Notes: generated by a model from the letters alone, not told the origin. Counted from the first letter of the stretch, positions 8,702-18,360 are shown. The stretch: DNA of 64,000 nucleotides from an uncultured Duncaniella sp. (GCA_910577255.1 CAJTMH010000003.1:421592-485591), one strand, 5' to 3'. Translations and numbers: made by a program.

Positions 8702-11158
8702 TTAATCCTCTTTGCGGCGTGAGTAATAGTTGGAGTATGCGTAACGGCGATAGGGGGTGGATGAGGAGATTGTGCCGTTGAGCAGAACCATAAAGTTGTT
8801 GTAGCGACGCGATGTGTAGATGCGGTCGAGTTCCGGTACGAGACGTCGGTCGAGGAGGCCGGCGCGCACCACAAAGATGGTCATGTCGGAGAGGGGAGTG
8901 ATGATAGCCGCATCAGCTACTACTTCGGCAGGAGGACAGTCGAGGAAGATGTAGTCATATTCATCTTTTAATTTGTCGATAGCCATTTTGAGCCTGTCGG
9001 AGTACAGAAGTTCTGAGGGGTTAGGGGGAATAGTGCCTACGGGAAGGATGTAGAGGCCTTCGCAAGGTGTGGGCTGGATGAGGGGAGTGAGATCATCGGT
9101 GACTTCGGAGAGGTAATCGGCGATACCTCGTGCGCGGTTGGGCACTACACGTGACACCGATGCACGGCGCAAGTCGAGGTCGATGATGAGGACTTTGCGG
9201 TCGGCTTTCTTCAATGCCAATGTGGCCGCCAGGTTGAGCGAGATGAATGATTTGCCCGAACCAGGATTGAACGATGTGACCATGATGATGCGGTTGCGTC
9301 CGCCTCGGGTCATGAATTCAAAATTGGCACGAACCATTCGGAATGATTCGTTGATGATGCTTCGGCCATGTTTGTGAACCAGAAGCGAGGGGGCAGACTC
9401 GATTCGTGACTCTTTGCCGAGGATTTCACGCCAACGGCGGTTGACACGCTTGATTTTGTTGCGTGTGTTGGTTGAGGCCTCGGGGATTTCGCCAACAAAC
9501 GGAGCCTTGATGCCGTCAAGATCGGCACGGTTTCGGATTCGGTTGTTGAGGTTTTCGTTGAGGAAGATGAACGCTGCCGGCAGGAGCATGCCTAAAACAA
9601 AGGCGATGACGAGGATGTTGCGCGCTTTGGGCGATGTGGGCTTGTTGGAGCCCATGGGAGGAGTGATGACGCGGGTGTTGAACGGAGTGAACGCGAGGGA
9701 GAGTTCGTTCTCTTCACGTTTCTGCAGCAGGTAGAGGTAGAGGGCTTCCTTCACTTTCTGCTGACGTTCAACCGAAAGGAGATATTTGGCCTGTGAGGGC
9801 GATGATGCTATCTTGGCGTTGGTGGCGCGGTCGCTGCGGATGAGTGATTTGAGCTGTGTCTCAAGAGTGACCTGCTGATTTTTGAGTGATGCGGCGAGTG
9901 CGCTACGTATGCTCGAAAGGTTGTGGTCGTAGTCGAGCATGATGGGGTTGGTTTCGCCGGTGCTGTTGGCGAGTTTGTCGCGTTCGAGCTGCAGACGGTT
10001 GTACTCCTGAATCTGAGTTTCCACACCGTGGTTGTCGATGCCGGAGTTGGCAGGGAGGAGCTTGCCCTTGTTGACAGGATCCTGCACATAGTCCTCGAGA
10101 TACTTAGTGATTGCTATCTGTGTGGACACGTCGAGCTGGCGCTTGGTGTTTTCATTTGCGTCCTCCATGTACATGGTCGATGCAGCGCTCACGTCGGGGA
10201 TGAGGTGGTCTCCTTTGTATTCGGCGATGTCGCTGTCAACGGTGCCGAGTTCCTGCTCGATGACATTGAGGCGATCCTGGATGAACGATGAGGTGGCAAC
10301 GGCCATTTTTTCTTTCTCGTCGACCCATTTTTCATTGTAGATATTGATGAGTGTGTTGAGGAAGTCATCGGCGCGCTGAATGCAGTTGTCCTTCATCTGG
10401 AAATCAATTACCGATGCGTCGTCGTCGGCAAGATTCTCGGAGAGTTTGCCTTGATATATTTCGATTGCAGCGGGAAGGTCGAAACGAGTAACCTTGATGG
10501 TATGGTCAAAATCGGGGGAGTAGTTGGGACCCGGGGTGATGAGGAGTTTTCCGAGCGGTGTCATGATTGTGTCACCGAGGGTTGCGACGAGTGATTCGCC
10601 GTCAAACTCTTCACTACCAAGTCGCATGTCGTAGATTTTCACTTTGCCTTTACCCTGCAGGTCGACTTTGAGAAATCCGGCCATGGCAGGTGAGAATGAA
10701 AGGAAATCAACATTGATTACCATAGAATCACCATAGAGGGGGAGGTTTTTGAGGTGCTTACGGTAGGTATAGCTTGTCTGGAGTCCAAGACGCTCTATGA
10801 CATCGCCGATTATTGCCGGCGACTGGAAGGCGAGCAGCTCGTTGTTGACGTTGGTGTTCGACTGGAAGAGCCCCATGTTGCTAAGAGCCGATGCCACACC
10901 TTGGGAATTGTCGCCAACTTCATCCTTTATCATCACAGATGCGTCACGTGTGTAGATGCTCGGTGTACGCAGCAGGTAGAGGCAACCGAGTCCAAGGCAG
11001 AATATCACAGAAAACACGAACCATTTCCAGCGTGCGAGGCAGAGAAACAGGAAGTCGTTTATGTTGATAGTTTCTTCATCCTCCTGGTTTTGCTGGAGGT
11101 TGACTCCTTGTGTCATGGGGGCGTTTTGCTGCTGGAGTCCGTTGTTATCTTGAATCAT
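8702..11158 (-). CDS. Polysaccharide co-polymerase / tyrosine autokinase (Wzc-like)
   Basis: Inner-membrane protein that controls chain length and export of surface polysaccharide. Order: cytoplasmic N-terminus, TM1 (about 38-60), Wzz-type periplasmic domain with a long coiled-coil region (about 270-480), TM2 (about 515-535), then a cytoplasmic BY-kinase. The kinase shows Walker A NPGSGKS, Walker A' VLIIDLDLRR and Walker B YIFLDCPP. The C-terminus is a tyrosine cluster (YRRYAYSNYYSRR), the usual autophosphorylation tail. At 818 residues it is full length. The export lipoprotein gene lies 82 bp upstream on the same strand, so the two probably form an operon. The rest of the polysaccharide cluster is not in view. 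Confidence 0.93.
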   Translation of the reverse strand: MIQDNNGLQQQNAPMTQGVNLQQNQEDEETININDFLFLCLARWKWFVFSVIFCLGLGCLYLLRTPSIYTRDASVMIKDEVGDNSQGVASALSNMGLFQSNTNVNNELLAFQSPAIIGDVIERLGLQTSYTYRKHLKNLPLYGDSMVINVDFLSFSPAMAGFLKVDLQGKGKVKIYDMRLGSEEFDGESLVATLGDTIMTPLGKLLITPGPNYSPDFDHTIKVTRFDLPAAIEIYQGKLSENLADDDASVIDFQMKDNCIQRADDFLNTLINIYNEKWVDEKEKMAVATSSFIQDRLNVIEQELGTVDSDIAEYKGDHLIPDVSAASTMYMEDANENTKRQLDVSTQIAITKYLEDYVQDPVNKGKLLPANSGIDNHGVETQIQEYNRLQLERDKLANSTGETNPIMLDYDHNLSSIRSALAASLKNQQVTLETQLKSLIRSDRATNAKIASSPSQAKYLLSVERQQKVKEALYLYLLQKREENELSLAFTPFNTRVITPPMGSNKPTSPKARNILVIAFVLGMLLPAAFIFLNENLNNRIRNRADLDGIKAPFVGEIPEASTNTRNKIKRVNRRWREILGKESRIESAPSLLVHKHGRSIINESFRMVRANFEFMTRGGRNRIIMVTSFNPGSGKSFISLNLAATLALKKADRKVLIIDLDLRRASVSRVVPNRARGIADYLSEVTDDLTPLIQPTPCEGLYILPVGTIPPNPSELLYSDRLKMAIDKLKDEYDYIFLDCPPAEVVADAAIITPLSDMTIFVVRAGLLDRRLVPELDRIYTSRRYNNFMVLLNGTISSSTPYRRYAYSNYYSRRKED

Positions 11159-11240
11159 AATGATGATTTGGAATGTGAGGGATGGTATTAATGAAGAAAA
11201 TACTCGGCTGGAGAGAAGTGAGATTTAGTGGTGCGTGAGG

Positions 11241-12059
11241 TTACTTGGCAATCACTGCGGCCAGAGTGATGGCCATGGATGCTATTGAAATCCAGAATGA
11301 GGTTGACTGGAAGGTGTTGCCGTTTGTGGTTGACTGGCGTATGCGTGTGGGGTTGGGTTCGATATACACCACGTCGTCCTGCTGCAGGAAATAGGCTGGG
11401 CTGTTGCGCATCTCTTCGGCAGAGAGCAGGTTGATGGTGTATGTCTCCTGTGAGTTGCCGTTTGTGCGCAGCACCTTGACGTTGTTGCGTTCGCCATAGA
11501 TGGTCAGGTCGCCGGCCATGCCGATAGCGTCGAGGATGGTCATGTTGTCATTTTCTATAGCGTAACGGCCAGGATTTTTGACTTCGCCGAGCACCGAGAC
11601 TTCGCCGTTGAGGAGTTCCACTGTCACAGTGGGATCCTTAACGAGGTCCTTGGCGATGAGCATACCCTTAATCATACCGGCTACTTCCTGGCGGGTCATG
11701 CCTGCCACGTGGATTTCACCGATGTGTGGGAAGTCGATATCACCTTCGGGCGACACCGAGTAGGAGAGTATGCCTTGACTGTTGCGGTAGGAAGTGGTCC
11801 CCATGCCGAGCTGGCGTGACACGTAGGGAAGGTTGAACATGTCGGTGAGCTGCGGGTCGCGGCTGTTGACTATGATGGAGAGCTTGTCGTTTGGCTTTAT
11901 AGTCATTGTCTTCTGCGGTACCTGCACTACTGACGAGGCGTTGAGGTCTTGGAAATACACCACGTCTTTAGGTGTGGAACACGAAGATACTATGCCCAGA
12001 ATGCCGAGCACTAATATTGTGGTGAATAAGTGGGGAAGTCGTAATTGTAGCATGGTCAA
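11241..12059 (-). CDS. Polysaccharide export lipoprotein (Wza-like, SLBB domain)
   Basis: Outer-membrane export channel component for exopolysaccharide. The lipobox GIVSSC puts the acylated cysteine at residue 27. A Poly_export (PES) domain follows (about 45-145, with KPNDKLSIIVNSRDPQL) and then an SLBB domain (about 150-240, with GEVKNPGRYAIENDNMTILD). A short hydrophobic C-terminus (about 252-270) is present, as in Bacteroidetes Wza-like proteins that lack the large ring domain. It lies upstream of the Wzc-like kinase and has its own promoter. Confidence 0.92.
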   Translation of the reverse strand: MTMLQLRLPHLFTTILVLGILGIVSSCSTPKDVVYFQDLNASSVVQVPQKTMTIKPNDKLSIIVNSRDPQLTDMFNLPYVSRQLGMGTTSYRNSQGILSYSVSPEGDIDFPHIGEIHVAGMTRQEVAGMIKGMLIAKDLVKDPTVTVELLNGEVSVLGEVKNPGRYAIENDNMTILDAIGMAGDLTIYGERNNVKVLRTNGNSQETYTINLLSAEEMRNSPAYFLQQDDVVYIEPNPTRIRQSTTNGNTFQSTSFWISIASMAITLAAVIAK

Positions 12060-12153
12060 CTTAGTCTCAGTTATGGAGATTAAGAATTAATGAAAATGGG
12101 TAAAAATGTGTCCTTTTTAGGGAAAACAAGCGCGAACATATAGTTATGCGGTG

Positions 12154-12184
12154 CAAATTTAGCAAAATTTAATAAAATATGCAA
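12154..12184 (-). promoter_or_regulatory. Promoter of the wza-wzc operon
   Basis: The minus strand has TTG (12184-12182), a 20-bp spacer and TAAATTTG (12161-12154), 95 bp before the wza ATG. The remaining gap 12185-12326 shows nothing I recognise. Confidence 0.6.
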
Positions 12185-12326
12185 TATCGCGGATAAAAAT
12201 CACCAGACGGCCGGATGGTTGTCGGAAAAAATGTCAGTTTGGGCGTTAAACTCCGTGATGAACTCGCGATTAAGTCGGATGAATCGCCCCATCGGTCTGA
12301 TAATGTTTTTTAACATTCCCACGCAA

Positions 12327-12374
12327 AGGCATCCTGCGCAGTGAATTCTTCAATCTTCACTCTGCAGGATGCCT
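12327..12374 (-). terminator. Hairpin terminator downstream of the lipoprotein gene
   Basis: Arms of 19 nt at 12327-12345 and 12356-12374 pair with a single mismatch (AGGCATCCTGCgCAGTGAA type). Only weak T enrichment follows on the minus strand. Confidence 0.65.
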
Positions 12375-12417
12375 ATGTAGGGCTGAGGACGGTTTCTTCA
12401 ATCTCGTCCGGGGTCAA

Positions 12418-12894
12418 TTAGTTTTCAGAATCTGTGATTTTCGCTTCCGGGGCAACTGTGCCTCCGTTGCCGTCGCCAGGTTGGTCTTCGTCAGTGGGGA
12501 CAATCACAACTTTGTAAGAGAAGAGGCCGAACGCCTGTTCTTTGTCCACCTGATAGATGGTGGTGCGTACCTGGAGCATGTGATCACCGGGTTCGATACC
12601 TTCAGTAGCGATTGCAGTGCTGAAAGGAACGGTGATGGTGCTATAGAATGGCGAGAAGTCCCAGTAATAAGTGGTGAGGCCGAGAGTGGCTTTTTTGGTG
12701 CCTTCGGCCGGTGTCACGTTGAGGGCATTGATATAGAGTGTGTCACCTTGGACTACATAAAGTACGTCGTCGACACATGATGCGCCGGAATAATCCATCG
12801 AGAATGTGACATCCGGAAGGTCCTTGTCGTCATCGCAAGAGGAGATGAGTCCGAGCAACGGCAGGGCGAAGAGTAGATAAAGAATCTTTTTCAT
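12418..12894 (-). CDS. Lipoprotein of unknown function, 158 aa
   Basis: The N-terminus is a type II signal peptide with lipobox GLISSC, so Cys20 should be lipidated. The residues after it are acidic (CDDDKDL), which resembles the acidic export signal that sends Bacteroidetes lipoproteins to the cell surface; surface display is an inference. The body is rich in beta-strand-like segments (TLYINALNV, YYWDFSPF, VRTTIYQV) and suggests one small beta-sandwich domain, ending in a low-complexity acidic tail. Monocistronic between clpB and the polysaccharide operon. No family recognised. Confidence 0.75.
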   Translation of the reverse strand: MKKILYLLFALPLLGLISSCDDDKDLPDVTFSMDYSGASCVDDVLYVVQGDTLYINALNVTPAEGTKKATLGLTTYYWDFSPFYSTITVPFSTAIATEGIEPGDHMLQVRTTIYQVDKEQAFGLFSYKVVIVPTDEDQPGDGNGGTVAPEAKITDSEN

Positions 12895-13051
12895 AGTGTT
12901 GCAAAATAAATAGTTAAGTAAAAAAAGAATGAGTAATTACGGTTGTCGAGCCACCGTATGTGTGTCGTGTATCAGCCATTTTGATTATTTGAACGGTTGG
13001 CTTTCAGGGCGGCTCGTCTGTTAGCTTTTGTAAAGCCGGTTTTCTTTATAA

Positions 13052-13143
13052 GAGGGATGACCGCAGGGAGGGCTCAAGTCTGTCAGATTGGCAGTGTCGC
13101 CACTGTCGCTATGGCAGCCGGGCATCATCCCTGCTGGTTCATC
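13052..13143. other. Long-range inverted repeat downstream of clpB
   Basis: GATGACCGCAGGG (13056-13068) can pair with CCCTGCtGGTtCATC (13129-13143), with an inner hairpin from CAGTG / CACTG. It lies directly after the clpB stop on the minus strand. There is no T-run after it, so it could be a 3' end structure or nothing. No other feature was seen in the 12895-13153 gap. Confidence 0.3.
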
Positions 13144-13153
13144 GGGGGGCGGA

Positions 13154-15742
13154 TCAGTTCTTAAAGACTATGTCGTTGTCGTCGTAGTCGATTATGATGG
13201 GGCGTTCGCGGTCAACTTTCTGTGCGAGGATATCTTTAGAAAGTTGGTTGAGCACCATACGATGGATGACTCGTTTGACCGGACGGGCACCGAATTCCGG
13301 ATCGTATCCTTCCTCGGCGAGGAATTTTAGGGCCTTCGGGGTTACTTCGAGCGTGATGCCGTTCTTGGCAAGCATCTTTTGGATGGAGCGTATCTGCAGA
13401 CCTACGATTTCCTCGATTTCCTGCTCGTTGAGCGGGGTAAACATTATGATCTCGTCGATTCGGTTGAGGAATTCGGGTCGGATGGTCTGTTTGAGAAGCT
13501 CGATTACCTCTCCCTTGGTGTTTTCGATGACTTCACCTCGGTTCTCGGGTGTCATCTTGGCGAAATTGTCGCGGATGAGGTGAGAACCCATGTTGGAGGT
13601 CATGATGATTATGGTGTTCTTGAAGTTGACCATACGGCCTTTGTTATCGGTCAGTCGGCCGTCGTCAAGCACCTGGAGAAGGATGTTGAACACATCGGGA
13701 TGGGCTTTCTCGATCTCATCGAAGAGCACTACGGAGTATGGTTTACGACGTACTGCCTCGGTGAGCTGTCCACCTTCGTCATATCCGACATATCCCGGAG
13801 GCGCTCCCACAAGACGAGAGACGGAGTGTTTCTCCTGATACTCGCTCATGTCGATACGTGTCATCATGTTCTCGTCGTCGAATAGGTATTCAGCCAGGGC
13901 CTTGGCCAGCTCTGTCTTACCGACACCGGTGGTGCCGAGGAAGATGAATGAACCGATGGGGCGGCGGGGGTCATTAAGTCCGGCACGGCTACGGCGCACG
14001 GCATCGGCAATGGCCGCGATGGCGTCGTTCTGTCCCACAACCCTGTTGTGGAGCTCGGCTTCAAGATGGAGCAGTTTTTCCTTTTCGCTCTGTACCATCT
14101 TGTTGACAGGAATACCGGTCCATCGTGAAACGACATCGGCGATGTCTTCGGCGTCAACTTCTTCCTTGATGAAGGCTTTCTCGCCCTGCATCATTTTAAG
14201 TTGCTCCTGTATCTGGGCGTTCTCCTGCTCTTTCTGCTGAACTTTAGAGTAGCGGATTTCAGCCACTTTGGCATAGTCGCCTTCGCGCTCGGCGCGTTCG
14301 GCGTCAAAGTTTAGCTGCTCGATGTCTATTTTGTTCTGCTGTATCTTGTTGATAAGTTCCTTTTCGGCTTTCCATTTGGCGGTGAATTCCTTTTCCTGAT
14401 CGCGGAGGTCGGCGAGGTCCTTCTCTATTTCTTTGACTTTCTCTTTGTCGCCTTCGCGCTTGATGGCTTCACGCTCGATTTCTTTCTGCGCTATGAGGCG
14501 TGAGATTTCATCAAGGGCTTGGGGCACGGAGTCGATTTCGAGTCGTAGCTTTGAGGCTGCCTCGTCCACGAGGTCAATGGCCTTGTCGGGGAGGAAACGG
14601 TCGGTGATGTAACGTTCCGAAAGGGTCACGGCTGCAATAATCGCCTCGTCGCGGATGCGGACTTTGTGATGGTTCTCGTAGCGTTCCTTAAGTCCACGGA
14701 GGATGGCGATGGCAGCAGCCTCGTCAGGTTCGTTGACCATAACTTTCTGGAATCGGCGTTCGAGGGCTTTGTCCTTTTCGAAGTATTTCTGGTACTCATC
14801 AAGGGTGGTGGCGCCTATGGAGCGGAGCTCACCACGAGCCAATGCCGGCTTGAGGATGTTGGCGGCGTCCATGGCTCCTTCTCCCTTCCCAGCACCCACG
14901 AGGGTGTGGATTTCATCAATGAAAAGGATGATTTCGCCGTCGGCACCGGTGACTTCGTTGACGATTGCTTTAAGTCGTTCCTCGAATTCACCTTTGTACT
15001 TGGCACCGGCCACGAGGGCACCCATGTCGAGCGAATAAATCTGCTTGGTGCGCAGGTTTTCGGGGACATCGCCGCGCACGATGCGCTGGGCGAGCCCTTC
15101 GGCGATAGCGGTCTTACCTGTACCAGGTTCGCCGATGAGCATCGGGTTGTTCTTGGTGCGTCGTGAAAGGATCTGGAGCACTCGGCGGATTTCGTCGTCA
15201 CGTCCGATGACTGGATCGAGTTTGCCTTCGCGGGCACGTTCGTTAAGATTGATGGCATACTTGGACAATGCCTGATATGTGTCCTCGGCGCTTTGGTCAG
15301 TTGCTTTTTTGCCTTTACGGAGTTCGGTGATGGCCGCTTGCAGATCACGTTCGCTCAATCCGGCATCCTTAAGGATTGTCGAGGCCGGAGAGTTGACGGT
15401 GAAGATGGCCATCAGTAAGGCTTCGAGGGTGACATATTCGTCACCTTGCTTCTTTGCCACATCGAGAGCTTTCTGCAACACATCGTTGGATGTGCGGCTG
15501 AGATAGGGCTCGCCACCCGAAACTTTTGGCTCGGCAGCGATTTTCGCGTCAACTTGTCGCATCAAAGTGGCTGCGTTTGCGCCGACTTTGGAGAATATGA
15601 AGTTGATGAGCGACTCGCCCTCGGTCATGACTCCTTTGAGCAAATGCACAGGTTCAATAGCCTGATTACCGGCACCGCGGGTAATCTCGATGGCTTTTTG
15701 AATAGCTTCCTGGGACTTGATGGTAAAATTATTGAAGTTCAT
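13154..15742 (-). CDS. clpB: ATP-dependent disaggregase ClpB
   Basis: Hsp100 chaperone that dissolves protein aggregates together with DnaK. At 862 residues it is full length. The N-domain (MNFNNFTIKSQEAIQKA) is followed by AAA1 with Walker A GEPGTGKTAI near residue 205. The coiled-coil middle domain (about 410-525, rich in Glu and Lys) marks ClpB rather than ClpA or ClpC. AAA2 has Walker A GTTGVGKTEL near residue 607. It is transcribed alone. The usual TAnnTTTG promoter is absent upstream and a -24/-12-like sequence is present instead. Confidence 0.97.
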   Translation of the reverse strand: MNFNNFTIKSQEAIQKAIEITRGAGNQAIEPVHLLKGVMTEGESLINFIFSKVGANAATLMRQVDAKIAAEPKVSGGEPYLSRTSNDVLQKALDVAKKQGDEYVTLEALLMAIFTVNSPASTILKDAGLSERDLQAAITELRKGKKATDQSAEDTYQALSKYAINLNERAREGKLDPVIGRDDEIRRVLQILSRRTKNNPMLIGEPGTGKTAIAEGLAQRIVRGDVPENLRTKQIYSLDMGALVAGAKYKGEFEERLKAIVNEVTGADGEIILFIDEIHTLVGAGKGEGAMDAANILKPALARGELRSIGATTLDEYQKYFEKDKALERRFQKVMVNEPDEAAAIAILRGLKERYENHHKVRIRDEAIIAAVTLSERYITDRFLPDKAIDLVDEAASKLRLEIDSVPQALDEISRLIAQKEIEREAIKREGDKEKVKEIEKDLADLRDQEKEFTAKWKAEKELINKIQQNKIDIEQLNFDAERAEREGDYAKVAEIRYSKVQQKEQENAQIQEQLKMMQGEKAFIKEEVDAEDIADVVSRWTGIPVNKMVQSEKEKLLHLEAELHNRVVGQNDAIAAIADAVRRSRAGLNDPRRPIGSFIFLGTTGVGKTELAKALAEYLFDDENMMTRIDMSEYQEKHSVSRLVGAPPGYVGYDEGGQLTEAVRRKPYSVVLFDEIEKAHPDVFNILLQVLDDGRLTDNKGRMVNFKNTIIIMTSNMGSHLIRDNFAKMTPENRGEVIENTKGEVIELLKQTIRPEFLNRIDEIIMFTPLNEQEIEEIVGLQIRSIQKMLAKNGITLEVTPKALKFLAEEGYDPEFGARPVKRVIHRMVLNQLSKDILAQKVDRERPIIIDYDDNDIVFKN

Positions 15743-15795
15743 GCGTTATGTTGAAGTTGTGAGTTAACGTTGTTTTTGTTTCTTTATCTTAATAA

Positions 15796-15811
15796 ACAAA
15801 AATCGTGCCAA
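15796..15811 (-). promoter_or_regulatory. Candidate sigma-54-type (-24/-12) promoter of clpB
   Basis: The minus strand reads TTGGCACGATTTTTGT. The -24 half TTGGCACG is a full consensus match and the -12 half is TTGT instead of TTGC. The GG and GT doublets are exactly 10 bp apart. Start of transcription would be near 15784, about 42 nt before the clpB ATG. TTGTCA lies 5 bp upstream (15822-15817). No good TAnnTTTG box competes. Confidence 0.5.
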
Positions 15812-15850
15812 TAAGTTGACAAGAAAGTGAGATAGGGTAGGGGAAATATG

Positions 15851-15872
15851 AAAAAAGCCCCTCTTAGGAGCT
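15851..15872 (-). terminator. Second terminator after tonB
   Basis: On the minus strand AGCTCC (15872-15867) pairs with GGGGCT (15861-15856), with one G-U pair, and six T's follow. It backs up the stronger terminator at 15911-15955 and insulates clpB from the tonB operon. Confidence 0.7.
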
Positions 15873-15910
15873 AAAATGGCCAATGTGGTATGGTTGGAAC
15901 TACTGACATG

Positions 15911-15955
15911 TAAAAAACACGAGACCTCCGCTCCGTAAGTGGAGCGAAGGTCTCG
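15911..15955 (-). terminator. Terminator of the exbB-exbD-exbD-tonB operon
   Basis: A 15-nt arm at 15941-15955 pairs with 15920-15934 with one mismatch (CGAGACCTTCGCTCC type). On the minus strand it is followed by TGTTTTTTA. Confidence 0.85.
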
Positions 15956-15992
15956 CTAAAATAGGGTTTCAGTAATGATGAGCTGATGGGGA

Positions 15993-16847
15993 TTATACGC
16001 CCTGGAGCTTGAACTGGATGGGGAGTGTGTACCAAACGTTCACGGCATGGCCGTTCATCTTACCTGGGGTAAACTTGGGAAGAGACTTAACCACACGTAC
16101 AGCTTCCTTGTCGAGGTCGGGGTCCTTAGAGCGGACAACCTTGACTTCGCCGATTGAACCGGTCTTGGTTACGACGAACTGTACTGTCACACGACCCTGG
16201 ATGTTGTTTTCCTGAGCCATGGCCGGGTAGCGGATGTGGTCAGAAATCCATTTGAGAAGAGCTACGTCACCACCGGGGAACTGAGGTTTTTGTTCCACAA
16301 CCTCGTAGACTTTGTTGTCGTCAACGGGTTCGGGTTTCTTCTCTTCAACGATGATTTCTTCCTTGTGCTCACGGACAACGTTGAGGTCGTCAGTACCCTT
16401 GTCAAAGTCAGTGGTACCTACGGCTGTGTCGGTGTCCTTGAGTTCGTCCTGCGATTTGATTTCTTCAACAACCTCTTCGTCACGAGTAATCTGGAGCTCG
16501 GTGGCTTTCACGGTGTTGAGGATTTCTTCAGGAAGAGCTTCAGGCTGCTGTTCTTCCACGCGCTGCATTTCTTCCTCTTCCTGTTCTTCTTCCTGCTCAT
16601 CGGCTGAGTAGTCGATGATGGCCTGTTCGATCTGGTCCTCGGGACGAGCTTCGGTTTTCTGAAGCACGGTGTTGGCGAGGAGACCGAGGATGGCCACGAG
16701 AAGGAGGACGATGAGGATTACGAGCATTGCACGGTTGTGACGCTTGACTGAAGTCTTGCGGAGCTCATAAGCACCAAAATCTTTATTTTTGCCTTCAAAT
16801 ATAAGGTCAATCCATTCTGATGATGAAAGATCTACATCTTTTGCCAT
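15993..16847 (-). CDS. tonB: Energy transducer TonB
   Basis: Couples the inner-membrane proton motive force to SusC/TonB-dependent outer-membrane transporters. The cytoplasmic N-terminus (SSEWIDLIFEGKNKDFGAYE) is typical of Bacteroidetes TonB. One transmembrane helix lies at about residues 38-60. An acidic Glu/Gln-rich periplasmic linker replaces the classic proline-rich one, and the TonB-C domain (about 190-284) includes GRVTVQFVVTKTGSIGEV. It is the last gene of the exb operon, 47 bp after exbD. Confidence 0.93.
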   Translation of the reverse strand: MAKDVDLSSSEWIDLIFEGKNKDFGAYELRKTSVKRHNRAMLVILIVLLLVAILGLLANTVLQKTEARPEDQIEQAIIDYSADEQEEEQEEEEMQRVEEQQPEALPEEILNTVKATELQITRDEEVVEEIKSQDELKDTDTAVGTTDFDKGTDDLNVVREHKEEIIVEEKKPEPVDDNKVYEVVEQKPQFPGGDVALLKWISDHIRYPAMAQENNIQGRVTVQFVVTKTGSIGEVKVVRSKDPDLDKEAVRVVKSLPKFTPGKMNGHAVNVWYTLPIQFKLQGV

Positions 16848-16894
16848 ATTTCTTTAGAGATTTTTCGGGTTAATATATATCTGTCATCAACGTA

Positions 16895-17638
16895 TTACTT
16901 CGGGTTCTTCTTGATATAGTCAAGAATCATTGCTGAGTCGACTTGATTGATGTTGTCAATCTGGTAACGCGAGATCTGGTTGATCTGCATTTCGTCGAGA
17001 GCGCTGATCAAGCTTTCCCATGAAGCTTCAGGAGTGGCCTTGATAATAACAACAGGACGTGTGAGAGTTGAGTCGTTACGAATCTCACGGGCGCGAGCCT
17101 GATAGATAGAGTCGTTGATAGCCGAGATGGGAGAGAACTCTTTGGCACGCCAGCGAGCCTTTTCCTTGTCGATTTTCTCGAGTACCTGTTTGTTACGATC
17201 ATGGAGGATCTTGCGGATGCCTTGCTGGATGTGGCCGTCGTTGCCTACGAAGTGTTCAGCTTTGAGCTTGTTGTTGTCGATAAGACCGTCGCCGTTAGCG
17301 TCGGCAATTTCGGGCATACCTTCGTAGTAATATACGGTGTTCATCGGGCGGCCGGCTTCGTTTTTCTTAACGTCGCCGTTGGCATTGCGTTCAGTGGTCA
17401 GAATCAAAGTGATAGCTTCAGATTCTTTTGCTTTGTTCATCTGAGTCTGCTCAACCTTCTCATTCGAGGGGAGTGAGATGGTGAGTGTCTGTGACTTAAT
17501 CATGGTGGTACAAAGCATGAAGAATGTAATCAGAAGCATGTTCATGTCCACCATGGGGGTAAAGTCCACGTGGATAGACATTTTTTTCTGGGCGCCTTTT
17601 TTCTTTTTGCCCTTGTCTGATTGTTCTATTTGTGCCAT
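16895..17638 (-). CDS. exbD: Biopolymer transport protein ExbD (second copy)
   Basis: Stator-rotor component of the ExbBD motor. A cytoplasmic N-terminus rich in Lys is followed by one transmembrane helix (about residues 31-50) that carries the proton-path aspartate in FTPMVDMNMLLITFF. A periplasmic domain of about 190 residues follows. It is longer than E. coli ExbD because of a loop around residues 85-150. It starts 5 bp after the first exbD and precedes tonB. Tandem exbD genes are normal in Bacteroidetes. Confidence 0.92.
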   Translation of the reverse strand: MAQIEQSDKGKKKKGAQKKMSIHVDFTPMVDMNMLLITFFMLCTTMIKSQTLTISLPSNEKVEQTQMNKAKESEAITLILTTERNANGDVKKNEAGRPMNTVYYYEGMPEIADANGDGLIDNNKLKAEHFVGNDGHIQQGIRKILHDRNKQVLEKIDKEKARWRAKEFSPISAINDSIYQARAREIRNDSTLTRPVVIIKATPEASWESLISALDEMQINQISRYQIDNINQVDSAMILDYIKKNPK

Positions 17639-17643
17639 AATGA

Positions 17644-18360
17644 TTAGTCTTGCTCAGTTTTTAAAGCGGTCATGATGCTGAAGCGGTTCATCTTCAGGGT
17701 CTGAAGGTTGTCGAGGACGTCATGAACGATGTCATAAGGGGTGTCCTTGTCGGCCTTCACGGCGATACCTTCACCTTTCTTCATAGACTTCTGAAGGTTG
17801 TCGTTGCCTGAGTTGTAGATGGCGCGCATCCAGATCTGGAACTCGTTGAGGTGATCCATGTCCTTGTTGTCGTTGATGGGTATACCCACGCCTTTCTGAG
17901 TCATGTCGGTGATGAACTTGTCCTGTTCGGTCTGTGACATGCTGAGGAACTGGCCGAGAACCTGGAATGGAACGCCAAACATATTGATCTTTGAGAATGC
18001 TTCGCGCTGTGCCACAGTGAGCTGCACCTGATTTGAGGGGTGCTGCTTATTGTAGAGCGTTACTGCTTCATCGAGAATCGTCTTGCGGAGAGCTTCAGTA
18101 CCCCAAGTGTCTTTGGTTTCAGCGTCAGCGTCACCGGCAATGGAGATGAAGACTTTCCCTTCGGGGCTTACGAGCACCTGCGCGAGGTTAGCGGTAGGTA
18201 CTTTCTGCTCCGATACAGATGAAGGGGTCAGGACGGTGACCGGCTCCTTCTGCAGGAAGGTAGATGTCAACATGAAGAAAGTAAGCAAGAGCACAGTCAC
18301 GTCACTCATCGCGGTCATGTCGATGAGGGTGCTTTTTCTCTTAATTTTTACTTTTCCCAT
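17644..18360 (-). CDS. exbD: Biopolymer transport protein ExbD (first copy)
   Basis: First of the tandem ExbD proteins. The transmembrane helix (about residues 12-32) contains LIDMTAMSDVTVLLLTFFML with the conserved aspartate. The 238 residues include a periplasmic region with an insertion around residues 75-170 that is absent from short ExbD proteins. It lies between exbB (66 bp upstream) and the second exbD (5 bp downstream). The two paralogues differ clearly, so they may form a heterodimer; that is inference. Confidence 0.92.
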   Translation of the reverse strand: MGKVKIKRKSTLIDMTAMSDVTVLLLTFFMLTSTFLQKEPVTVLTPSSVSEQKVPTANLAQVLVSPEGKVFISIAGDADAETKDTWGTEALRKTILDEAVTLYNKQHPSNQVQLTVAQREAFSKINMFGVPFQVLGQFLSMSQTEQDKFITDMTQKGVGIPINDNKDMDHLNEFQIWMRAIYNSGNDNLQKSMKKGEGIAVKADKDTPYDIVHDVLDNLQTLKMNRFSIMTALKTEQD

